NCBI GenBank assembly: GCA_022701965.1
Contig: JAKONL010000068.1
Coordinates: forward strand, 1-11,918
Length of the DNA: 11,918 bases
Direction: 5' to 3'
Source: Burkholderiaceae bacterium
Lineage (GTDB): Bacteria; Pseudomonadota; Gammaproteobacteria; Burkholderiales; Burkholderiaceae
The position numbers and the translations under genes are program-made. Positions 6,380 to 11,918 of the stretch are shown piece after piece. The notes beneath the pieces were generated by a model. It saw only the letters and a list, made by a program, of their open reading frames with translations, made no database searches and was not told where the DNA came from. The first letter of the stretch is position 1. The number at the start of each line of letters is the position of its first letter.

Positions 6380-7906
6380 TCAGGTGCCGCAGAAGGTCCG
6401 GTACCCGGCCGTGATCGCTCGGTCCGCCGGCTCCGCGTAGGTCGTGTTCTGCGGCGTGACGTCGTACGGGTGACGCACGACGTCCAGCAATCGTTCGAAC
6501 GGCTGCAGGTCGTGCGCTTCCGATGCCGCCTCCAACGCTTCCTCCACCCGGTGGTTGCGCGCGATGATCCAGGGATTGACCTGCGCCATGCGCGCCGCGC
6601 GCGTGCCGGCCGACGGAGCGTCCGCTGCCGGGTCCTCGCGGTCGCATCGCGCGCGCCAGCGCGCCAGCCAGTCCTGCAATCCGGGCGCGTCGGCGAACAG
6701 GGTCCTGAGCGGCATGTCGTCCGCGGCCGCCGCATCGCCCAGGCGGCGCCAGCCGAGGGTGAAGTCCACGCCGTGCGTCTGCATCAGGGCCAGCCAGTCG
6801 TGGGCCAGGGCGGCATCGGCCGGGTCGGTGCTGTTCTCCAGTCCCAGCTTGGCACGCTGGCCCTGCAGGAGCTGCGCGTCGTACAGCGCGGTGAACGCCT
6901 CGATCACCGCCGTGGCGTCGGCCACGATCCGGTCCGCGCCCGCCGGGTCGCCGTCCTCGAGCATCAGGGGCAGCAACGCCTCGGCCAGGCGCGCCAGGTT
7001 CCATTGCGCGATGACCGGCTGGTTGCCGTAGGCGTAGCGACCGTTGCGGTCGATCGAACTGAAGACCGTCCGCGGGTCGTAGGCTTCCATGAAGGCGCAC
7101 GGCCCGTAGTCGATGGTCTCGCCGGAGAGGGTCATGTTGTCGGTGTTCATGACGCCATGGATGAAACCGACGTTCATCCACCGCGCCACCAGCGCGGCCT
7201 GGCGTCGTGTCACGCGGCGCAGCAGCTCCAGGTAGCGTGCCGGGGCCGGGTGTTGCGCCAGGTCCGGGTCATGGCGGGCGATGGCGTACTCGGCCAGTCG
7301 CCGCAGCAGGTCGATCTCCCGGCGGGCCGCGAAGAACTCGAAGGTACCCACGCGCAGGTGACTCGAGGCCACCCGCGTGAGCACCGCGCCGGGCAACACC
7401 TCTTCGCGATGGACCGGCTCGCCGGTGTCCACCACGGCCAGGGCGCGCGTGGTGGGAATGCCCAGGGCGTGCATGGCCTCGCCCAGGAGCGCTTCGCGCA
7501 GCATCGGACCGAGCGCGGCCCTGCCGTCGCCGCCACGGGAGAACGGAGTGCGGCCGGACCCCTTGAAGGCCAGGTCGCGCCGCTGTCCCTGTCGATCCAG
7601 GACCTCGCCCAGCAGCAGCGCCCGTCCGTCGCCCAGCTGCGGGGAGAAGTTGCCGAACTGGTGACCGGCATAGGCCTGGGCCAGCGGCTCGGCGCCGTCG
7701 GGGATCCGGTTGCCACCGAAGATCGCGGCACCCTGCTCGCCGTCCAGGGCCTGGACATCGAGGCCCAACGCCTCGGCGAGTGGCCGATTGAGGAAGGCCA
7801 GCCGGGGCCGTGGCGACGGCGCCGGTCGCCAGGGGCGGTAGAGGCCCGCGAGGTCGCGCGCGAAGGTGTTGTCGAAGTCGAACGAGGGGTGGTCGGAATG
7901 TGGCAT
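6380..7906 (-). CDS. selO: SelO/YdiU protein adenylyltransferase
   Basis: A 508-residue pseudokinase-fold enzyme. The SelO family transfers AMP from ATP to Ser/Thr/Tyr residues of proteins, linked to redox homeostasis in bacteria and mitochondria. The sequence shows AYAGHQFGNFSPQLGDGRAL (79-98), then KGSGRTPFSRGGDGRAALG with the ion-pair lysine K115. HGVMNTDNMTLSGETIDYGP follows, with the metal/catalytic residues D256, N257 and D266. The chain ends FCGT, so C506 is the antepenultimate residue, the position occupied by selenocysteine in animal SelO. Length and motif order are complete, with no sign of damage. The ATG at 7906 has only a weak ribosome-binding site. The gene lies 83 bp downstream of the XenA-like reductase on the same strand, so the two may share a transcript. 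Confidence 0.95.
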   Translation of the reverse strand: MPHSDHPSFDFDNTFARDLAGLYRPWRPAPSPRPRLAFLNRPLAEALGLDVQALDGEQGAAIFGGNRIPDGAEPLAQAYAGHQFGNFSPQLGDGRALLLGEVLDRQGQRRDLAFKGSGRTPFSRGGDGRAALGPMLREALLGEAMHALGIPTTRALAVVDTGEPVHREEVLPGAVLTRVASSHLRVGTFEFFAARREIDLLRRLAEYAIARHDPDLAQHPAPARYLELLRRVTRRQAALVARWMNVGFIHGVMNTDNMTLSGETIDYGPCAFMEAYDPRTVFSSIDRNGRYAYGNQPVIAQWNLARLAEALLPLMLEDGDPAGADRIVADATAVIEAFTALYDAQLLQGQRAKLGLENSTDPADAALAHDWLALMQTHGVDFTLGWRRLGDAAAADDMPLRTLFADAPGLQDWLARWRARCDREDPAADAPSAGTRAARMAQVNPWIIARNHRVEEALEAASEAHDLQPFERLLDVVRHPYDVTPQNTTYAEPADRAITAGYRTFCGT

Positions 7907-7989
7907 GGGCCGACGTTAGGCAGGACGCCGCGCAGAGCGTGTGGGCCGATGCCGACAAGTCCGCAAGACCCGCCCGAACCGCCGGGCGC

Positions 7990-9078
7990 TCAATAGCGCT
8001 CGAGCCAGTGGGCGTAGGAGGCGGGGAGCGTCCAGGAGGCGCGTTCCACCCCCAGTTCCCTGGCGGCCGCATAGGCCCAGTGCGGGTTGGCCAGATGGGC
8101 CTTGCCGACCATGACCACGTCGAGCCGCTCCTCGCGCACGGCCTGCTCCGCCAGGGCCGGCGTGCCGAAACCCCAGGCCGACGACACCGGGATGCCGGCC
8201 TCGCGGCGCACGCGCTCGGCGATCGGTCCCATGAACGCCGGTCCCCACGGGATCTGGGCGGTCGGCGTGGAGAAACCGATGCTGACGCTCAGCATGTCGA
8301 GGCCTGCGGCCTTGAACCGGCGCGTCAGTTCGATCGATTCGACCAGGGTCTGCTCGTCGCGGCCGTCGAATTCCAGCACGCCGAAACGCACCGTCAGCGG
8401 CAGGTTCTCGGGCCAGACCTCGCGCACCGCCTCGAGGGTCTCGAGCAGGAAGCGGCCCCGGTTCTCGGCGCTGCCGCCGTAGATGTCGTCGCGCTGGTTC
8501 GACGCGGCGGCGAAGAAGCTCTGCGCGAGGTAGCCGTGCGCGAAATGCAGCTCCAGCCATTCGAAGCCCACGTCGCGGGCGCGTCGGGCGGCGTCGACGA
8601 AGTCCTGGCGCACGCGGGCGATGTCGTCGAGCGTCATGGCGCGCGGCTGTCTGGCGAGCCCGGGACCGAAGGCGATCGCCGACGGCGCGATGGTCTGCCA
8701 GCCGCGTGCGTCGCCTTCGGCGATGTGGTCGTCGCCTTCCCAGGGACGGTTGGCGCTGGCCTTGCGCCCGGCGTGGCCGATCTGGATGCCCGGCACCGCG
8801 CCGGCCGCCTTGACGGTCTCCACGATCGGTGCGAACGCCCGGGCCAGATCGTCGTTCCAGATGCCCGTGCAGCCAGGGGTGATGCGGCCTTCCGGCGCGA
8901 CGGCGGTGGCTTCGACGACGACCAGCCCGGCGCCGCCGCGCGCCATGGAGGCGTAGTGGCTCAGGTGCCAGTCGTTGACCCGGCCGTCGATGGCGACGTA
9001 CTGGCACATCGGTGGCACGGCGATGCGGTTGCGCAGGGTGATGGATTTGAGGGCGAAAGGCTGGAACAGGGCGGACAT
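7990..9078 (-). CDS. xenA: XenA-like NADPH:flavin ene-reductase (old yellow enzyme family)
   Basis: A 362-residue FMN enzyme of the thermophilic-like/YqjM class of old yellow enzymes. These reduce activated C=C bonds of enals, enones and some nitro compounds with NADPH. Visible residues are C25 and Y27 in PPMCQY, H102 in IQIGHAGRKAS, H178/H181 and Y183 in ELHFAHGYL, the SNQRDDIYGGSAENRGRF core, W302 in SAWGFG and W358 near the C-terminus. From memory these numbers coincide with the flavin- and substrate-binding residues of Pseudomonas putida XenA, which supports the close assignment. The start at 9078 (MSALFQPFALK) matches the family. An in-frame ATG at 9192 would put an unconserved leader across the operator, so it was rejected. 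No strong ribosome-binding site is visible. The divergent ArsR-type gene and the palindrome between them suggest repression relieved by an electrophile or xenobiotic. The symbol reflects family likeness, not a tested substrate. Confidence 0.92.
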   Translation of the reverse strand: MSALFQPFALKSITLRNRIAVPPMCQYVAIDGRVNDWHLSHYASMARGGAGLVVVEATAVAPEGRITPGCTGIWNDDLARAFAPIVETVKAAGAVPGIQIGHAGRKASANRPWEGDDHIAEGDARGWQTIAPSAIAFGPGLARQPRAMTLDDIARVRQDFVDAARRARDVGFEWLELHFAHGYLAQSFFAAASNQRDDIYGGSAENRGRFLLETLEAVREVWPENLPLTVRFGVLEFDGRDEQTLVESIELTRRFKAAGLDMLSVSIGFSTPTAQIPWGPAFMGPIAERVRREAGIPVSSAWGFGTPALAEQAVREERLDVVMVGKAHLANPHWAYAAARELGVERASWTLPASYAHWLERY

Positions 9079-9122
9079 GGCGCGTCTTTGCGGAGATGGA
9101 AGAACTGGAAGGGTGTTCGTAA

Positions 9123-9146
9123 GTTCGATAGTTATCGAACTATCGA
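9123..9146. promoter_or_regulatory. Composite palindromic operator between xenA-like and arsR-like genes
   Basis: GTTCGATAGTTATCGAAC at 9123-9140 is an inverted repeat with perfect 8-base arms around two central bases. A second one overlaps it: TCGATAGTT (9125-9133) and AACTATCGA (9138-9146) are perfect 9-base arms around ATCG. The site is A+T-rich within very G+C-rich DNA and lies 45-68 bases before the reductase start and 33-56 before the regulator start. On the reductase strand TTAAAC and TAACTA, 16 bases apart, could be -35 and -10 elements with the palindrome covering the latter. Operator function for the adjacent ArsR-type protein is inferred from position and symmetry. Confidence 0.7.
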
Positions 9147-9178
9147 CCCAGTTTAACCCAAGGCTTATGATCCTGCCG

Positions 9179-9496
9179 ATGCGCCCACTCAAACATCCTG
9201 CCGCCCACGAGCTGATCCTCGAACGCGTGCTCTACGCGCTGAGCGATCCGGTCAGGCTGGACATCGTGCGCCGGCTGTCGGGCGTGCCCGGGGCGAGTTG
9301 CGGCGATCTCGACGGCGGACGGCCGAAATCGACCGTCTCGCATCATTTCCGCGTGTTGCGCGAGTCCGGTCTGATCCGGACCGAATGCGCCGGCACGACG
9401 CACATGAACAAGCTGCGCCGCGCCGAGCTGGAAGCCCGGTTTCCGGGATTGATGGCGGCGATCCTGGAACAGCGTGCATCGGTGGAAGGCAGCTGA
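9179..9496 (+). CDS. ArsR/SmtB-type winged-helix transcriptional regulator
   Basis: A 105-residue protein with the ArsR-type winged helix. ALSDPVRLDIVRRLSG (20-35) is the family's first-helix signature. KSTVSHHFRVLRESGLIRTE (50-69) is the recognition helix and following turn, and the wing ends near NKLRRAELEARFPGL. The metal-binding ELCVCDL motif of classic ArsR proteins is absent, and only C41 and C70 are available, so metal sensing is doubtful. Sensing of an electrophile or small organic molecule would suit the divergent ene-reductase. I chose the ATG at 9179 because MRPLKHP is a familiar start for this subfamily. The in-frame ATG at 9167 would add MILP and has AAGG only 3 bases before it. 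The palindrome just upstream would allow autoregulation. Confidence 0.87.
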   Translation: MRPLKHPAAHELILERVLYALSDPVRLDIVRRLSGVPGASCGDLDGGRPKSTVSHHFRVLRESGLIRTECAGTTHMNKLRRAELEARFPGLMAAILEQRASVEGS

Positions 9497-9540
9497 GTCG
9501 TCCGGGTCGCGCGGAGTACAGACCGGGGAGTGCGGATCTC

Positions 9541-9572
9541 GTGGCCCGGCGTGGCCCGGGCTGGTGGCCCGG
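9541..9572 (+). repeat. Three short direct repeats, GTGGCCCGG
   Basis: The 9-mer GTGGCCCGG occurs at 9541-9549, 9551-9559 and 9564-9572, within the noncoding 281 bp between the ArsR-type gene and the DUF3072 gene, which converge here. Apart from these repeats I see no gene or convincing terminator in 9497-9777. The repeats are short and G+C-rich and may be chance or slippage. Confidence 0.5.
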
Positions 9573-9777
9573 CGTTCGATCGAAAAGCACCAGCATCGAG
9601 CGCCAATCCCGTTCGGAAGCTTCCGCGTCGGACACCGGGGAGTCCGTCACCCTCCAGCCGTGCGGGGCGCCCGCACAGGTCCCGGCGATGCACGTCGTGC
9701 CGGCCACGTTCGGCCCATCGGAAGGCGTGGCGTATCGACCCGGACACGCCGCCTTTCCCTCGATGGACGGTGTCCGG

Positions 9778-10005
9778 TCAGGCCTTGGTTTCGCCCCGGC
9801 CCGTGGCTTTCTGGAGTTCCTCGATGCGCAGGGACGCCTCGGCCTTGGTCAGATCCTCGTCGACCTCGACCTTCGCCTCCTCGGACAGCGTCTTGAGGTA
9901 GGACTGCTGGGCACCGGTCATCTTCTCGTCGCCCGTCACCCAGTCGTGTGGGTCCTTCTGCGTGTTGCTTTCCTGGGCATGGGCCTGGGTTGCCTTGTCG
10001 GTCAT
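9778..10005 (-). CDS. DUF3072 family small protein
   Basis: A 75-residue, highly charged soluble protein: a polar N-terminus (about 1-18), then DPHDWVTGDEKMTGAQQSYL and KTLSEEAKVEVDEDLTKAEA, ending in an acid/base-rich helix with RIEELQKATG. The W-x-TGDEKMTGAQxxYLxTL pattern is characteristic of DUF3072. The function is unknown, and its composition suggests a small helical, possibly stress-related protein. The ATG at 10005 is well supported by AGGAG 7 bases upstream. Upstream in-frame ATGs to 10125 would translate across this site and the palindromic site at 10031-10046 and were rejected. The gene is convergent with the ArsR-type gene and 135 bp downstream of the zinc-ribbon gene on the same strand. 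Confidence 0.88.
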   Translation of the reverse strand: MTDKATQAHAQESNTQKDPHDWVTGDEKMTGAQQSYLKTLSEEAKVEVDEDLTKAEASLRIEELQKATGRGETKA

Positions 10006-10030
10006 GGAAGTGCTCCTGTGAAAACCATCA

Positions 10031-10046
10031 CTGTATGGATGTACAG
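10031..10046. promoter_or_regulatory. LexA-box-like palindrome upstream of the DUF3072 gene
   Basis: CTGTATGGATGTACAG has the CTGT-N8-ACAG form of the LexA (SOS) box of Beta- and Gammaproteobacteria, with five-base perfect arms CTGTA/TACAG. It lies 26-41 bases before the DUF3072 start codon, where a repressor would cover the promoter. A second small palindrome, CCTGTCGGACAGG, lies at 10054-10066. TTGAAA on the - strand at 10071-10076 could be a -35 element, but no good -10 is evident at normal spacing. The match is by form only; a 16-base site of this degeneracy can occur by chance. Confidence 0.4.
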
Positions 10047-10140
10047 ATCGGTCCCTGTCGGACAGGAGCTTTTCAAGGACTCGGCCGCGCGATGACATGG
10101 CTTCGTCACGGGTGGCCCTGGCCACCCCGGTCCCGCACGG

Positions 10141-10863
10141 TCAGTTCAACGTCATGTCGCGACGTGCCTCGTAGCGCCGCGTCTCCGCGCGCACCTGGTC
10201 GCAATGGGGGTGTCCTGCATGCGATGCGTCGAGACAGTGAGTGGCCGCGCAACGGGCGGCGAGCGGAAAGAACAGATGCTCGCAGCCCACGCGGGGATCG
10301 CGCCAACGCGTGCCCGGGGACTCCGTGTCCCCACCCGGCGCAGGCGAGGGTCCGACCGAGGACGCCGGTCGACTTCGCGCGCCCGATGGGCGAGTCTGCC
10401 GGGCGGGAATCGTGGCGGCTCCGGCGGGTGGCGGCGTCGTGGCGGAGGACGGGACCGACGGGGGCGGGACGGTGGAGACCGCCCGCGCCGGGAAGGCCTC
10501 GTCGACGGCCGATGGCGCGACGTCGCTCGCCAGCGTGCCGGTGGGCTGCGCCGTCGGCAGGTCGGGCGACGCGTTCGACAGGCCGTTCCAGGCCATGGCC
10601 GCGACGAGGCCCGTGACGAGCAGCATCGCACCGGCCAGCCATGAACGGCAGACGGTACGGCGACCGAGCGACTCGACCGAGGCGGGTGAACGATCCGCCG
10701 GCAAGGGTCGTCTGCCGGTGAGATGGCGCCAGGCCGGTGTGTCCAGTTTCGACAGCATCGACGGGCCGTTGGCCAGGAAAGTCCGCAGCTTGCGGGCGCA
10801 ACCGCTGCAGAACATCGCCCTGTCGCGATTCGCCGTCTGGCAGACGTCGCAGATCAATGCCAT
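10141..10863 (-). CDS. Membrane-anchored zinc-ribbon protein of unknown function
   Basis: A 240-residue protein. The N-terminus is a four-cysteine zinc ribbon (C5-x2-C8-x10-C19-x2-C22: CDVC and CSGC). A basic stretch follows, then one transmembrane helix at about 75-92 (WLAGAMLLVTGLVAAMAW). After it comes a long Pro/Ala/Ser/Thr-rich linker (about 94-190). The C-terminal segment of about 50 residues has five Cys and several His (GCEHLFFPLAARCAATHCLD, then HAGHPHCDQ). The ribbon should be cytoplasmic and the Cys-rich tail periplasmic, a topology inferred from the basic residues before the helix. Zinc-ribbon-plus-one-helix proteins are common and mostly unassigned; the Cys/His-rich tail is the distinctive part. 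The ATG at 10863 was chosen because the ribbon starts directly after it, though the ribosome-binding site is poor. The upstream open frame to 11325 crosses the gene-free region. Confidence 0.68.
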   Translation of the reverse strand: MALICDVCQTANRDRAMFCSGCARKLRTFLANGPSMLSKLDTPAWRHLTGRRPLPADRSPASVESLGRRTVCRSWLAGAMLLVTGLVAAMAWNGLSNASPDLPTAQPTGTLASDVAPSAVDEAFPARAVSTVPPPSVPSSATTPPPAGAATIPARQTRPSGARSRPASSVGPSPAPGGDTESPGTRWRDPRVGCEHLFFPLAARCAATHCLDASHAGHPHCDQVRAETRRYEARRDMTLN

Positions 10864-11227
10864 CGCCGTGCCCGCCGGACGCCATGGAGACTGCTGATCG
10901 GATCGACGGACCGGTCGCGGGGCACTGTGGAATGGATCAAGGGACTGATGAGTGGGTCGAGCGGACGGCCGCCCGATCGGATCGGTGGCGTCCGCCGTGC
11001 CCGTGGTCCACGAGGGCTGTTCGCCGCAGCCGAAAAAATCATCGGGACGACGATTTCCGGGCGATCGGAAGTTTAGGGTCGGTGCGCTCCCGCCGTCTGT
11101 GAACGAGTCGTCGGACCACGGCCTTGTGTCGAGGCGGACCCGGAAAAGTCGTCGGGCGCGCGGTTCACGCCCAGCCCGCCGTGGGCGGCGAGGGCCCGGG
11201 CCCGAAGCGGCGGTGGCCGCGCGATCC
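10864..11227. other. 364-bp region without a recognisable gene
   Basis: This region lies between the zinc-ribbon gene and the gene pair at the right edge, all on the - strand. Long open frames cross it on both strands, but they have the arginine-, proline- and serine-rich composition of noncoding high-G+C DNA and carry no recognisable motif. It should hold the end of the transcript entering from the right and the promoter of the zinc-ribbon gene. The only structured element I found is the U-tract hairpin at 11033-11056; no promoter could be identified. Confidence 0.5.
11033..11056 (-). terminator. Possible intrinsic terminator of the right-edge operon
   Basis: On the - strand AAATCGTC, a five-base loop GTCCC and GATGATTT form an eight-pair stem with one G-U pair, running into six consecutive T. 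It lies about 170-195 bases downstream of the last gene of the right-edge operon and in the correct orientation. The stem is A+T-rich and therefore weak, and an alternative longer pairing would bury part of the T run, so the call is tentative. Confidence 0.33.
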
Positions 11228-11545
11228 TCAGGTCGACGCTTCCCGAACCGGATCGAGCGCTGCGAAACGCTGCCGCACGAAACCGCGGACGTGGGGCGTG
11301 AACGCCATGAAGCCCTTGACGGCATGGAACTCCGGCGTGTCGTAGACCCAGTCGCCGGCGACCTCGTAGAGCGCCGCGTACTTCGGCCCGCCTTCGAGCG
11401 AGACGAAGCGCCGCGCCGACAGCCAGCCCGGACAGGCCAGCAGGGCCGGTACGTGCACCTCCTCGTACCAGCGGTTGAAGGCGTCCTCGTGCGCCGGATC
11501 GACGTCGACCCGCACCAGGTGCAGCTGCGGGGCGGCGGCGCTCAC
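11228..11545 (-). CDS. Small alpha/beta-barrel protein (EthD/DUF4286-like)
   Basis: A 105-residue protein with the pattern of dimeric ferredoxin-like barrels: a first strand LHLVRVDVD, a helix HEDAFNRWYEEVHVPALLACPG, then LSARRFVSLEG and KYAALYEVAGDW. The WYxxxH-x-PxLL-x-x-PG signature is typical of EthD-like and DUF4286-like proteins, which are small accessory proteins or monooxygenase-fold members in catabolic clusters. No catalytic role can be assigned. Translation begins at a GTG at 11545 that overlaps the stop of the upstream MaoC-type gene (GTGA, 4 bp), and GGAGG lies 7 bases before it, so the two are coupled. This looks like the last gene of its operon, since no further - strand gene follows for over 360 bp. 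Confidence 0.75.
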   Translation of the reverse strand: MSAAAPQLHLVRVDVDPAHEDAFNRWYEEVHVPALLACPGWLSARRFVSLEGGPKYAALYEVAGDWVYDTPEFHAVKGFMAFTPHVRGFVRQRFAALDPVREAST

Positions 11546-11918
11546 GACACCGCCTCCGCCGCCGGGTTCGCCGTCGGCTTCACGCGCGGGAACTTCAGTG
11601 TCGCCTCGGCCTTGAGCACCTCCTGGCCGCGCTCGTTGGTCGCGCTGGCCTGCCAGACGACGCTGCGCGTGCGCGGGTTCATCTGGGCGATCCAGACCTT
11701 GAATTCGAGCGTGTCGTCGTAGAACACCGGACCGGTGAACCAGAAGCGATCCTCGATCGACACGCCCAGCGTGCCGGCGAGCTCGGCCGAGAGCACGCTG
11801 GTGCAGATGCCCGCGACCATGATGCCCGGCGCCAGGCGCCGGCCGAAGCGGGTGGTGCGGGCGTAGGCCTCGTCGACGTGCACCGGGCCGAAGTCGCCGG
11901 TGGCGGCGATGTAGAGCG
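11542..11918 (-). CDS. MaoC-family hot-dog-fold hydratase/dehydratase, 5' end outside window
   Basis: The frame remains open to the right edge, with LYIAATGDFGPVHVDEAYAR spanning 11857-11916. The signature of MaoC-type (R)-specific enoyl-CoA hydratases is present: GDFGPVHVD contains the catalytic Asp and His, followed by FGRRLAPGIMVAGICTSVLS, which forms the central hot-dog helix. A strand region follows (FWFTGPVFYDDTLEFKVWIA) and the chain ends in LKFPRVKP. About 124 residues are visible and only a short N-terminal piece should be missing, since single-domain members have about 140-160. These enzymes hydrate trans-2-enoyl-CoA or dehydrate 3-hydroxyacyl-CoA. An internal GTG at 11883 is not the start, because it lies inside the catalytic motif. 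The stop overlaps the next gene by 4 bp. Confidence 0.9.
   Translation of the reverse strand, partial: LYIAATGDFGPVHVDEAYARTTRFGRRLAPGIMVAGICTSVLSAELAGTLGVSIEDRFWFTGPVFYDDTLEFKVWIAQMNPRTRSVVWQASATNERGQEVLKAEATLKFPRVKPTANPAAEAVS

Noticed and set aside
7986..7999. GCGCT-CAAT-AGCGC hairpin over the stop of the XenA-like gene.
   Set aside because: Short, overlaps coding sequence and lacks a T run, so not called a terminator.
10864..11325. Upstream extension of the zinc-ribbon frame (154 extra residues).
   Set aside because: The extension is Arg/Pro/Ser-rich with no motif, and the zinc ribbon begins right at the ATG at 10863, where homologous proteins would be expected to start.

Overview
The window is G+C-rich throughout and densely coded. 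Its gene content (AtuA-type protein with DUF4387, XenA-type ene-reductase beside an ArsR regulator, SelO, CheB-like and Crp/Fnr proteins) suggests a proteobacterium, most likely a betaproteobacterium of the Burkholderiales. That placement rests on family resemblance only. There are no RNA genes, insertion sequences, CRISPR arrays or phage genes.

Left edge (1-2817, + strand). The 3' end of an AtuA-type (DUF1446) gene overlaps a small DUF4387 gene by 8 bp. After a gap of about 210 bp comes a thiamine-diphosphate enzyme of the acetolactate-synthase superfamily. This looks like metabolic, probably acyl-CoA or terpenoid-type catabolic, content.

Regulatory block (2894-6152, all - strand). In transcription order it holds two Crp/Fnr-type regulators, a 107-residue unknown protein, a CheB-like protein that has lost two of its three catalytic residues, and a stand-alone receiver domain. 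No chemoreceptor, CheR or kinase is present. Gaps of 60-180 bp mean one transcript is possible but not shown. This block is the least ordinary part of the window.

Redox/xenobiotic block (6380-9496). A SelO/YdiU protein AMPylase lies downstream of a XenA-like old yellow enzyme, both on the - strand. An ArsR-family regulator is divergent from the enzyme. The intergenic space between the regulator and the ene-reductase carries a strong composite palindrome, the likely operator, so the regulator probably controls the ene-reductase and perhaps selO.

Right part (9497-11918, mostly - strand). A 75-residue DUF3072 protein has a LexA-box-like palindrome just upstream. Next is a membrane-anchored zinc-ribbon protein of unknown function, then 364 bp without a gene. 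At the right edge, a small alpha/beta-barrel protein is translationally coupled to a MaoC-type hydratase that runs off the window; the pair looks like the end of another CoA-ester catabolic operon.
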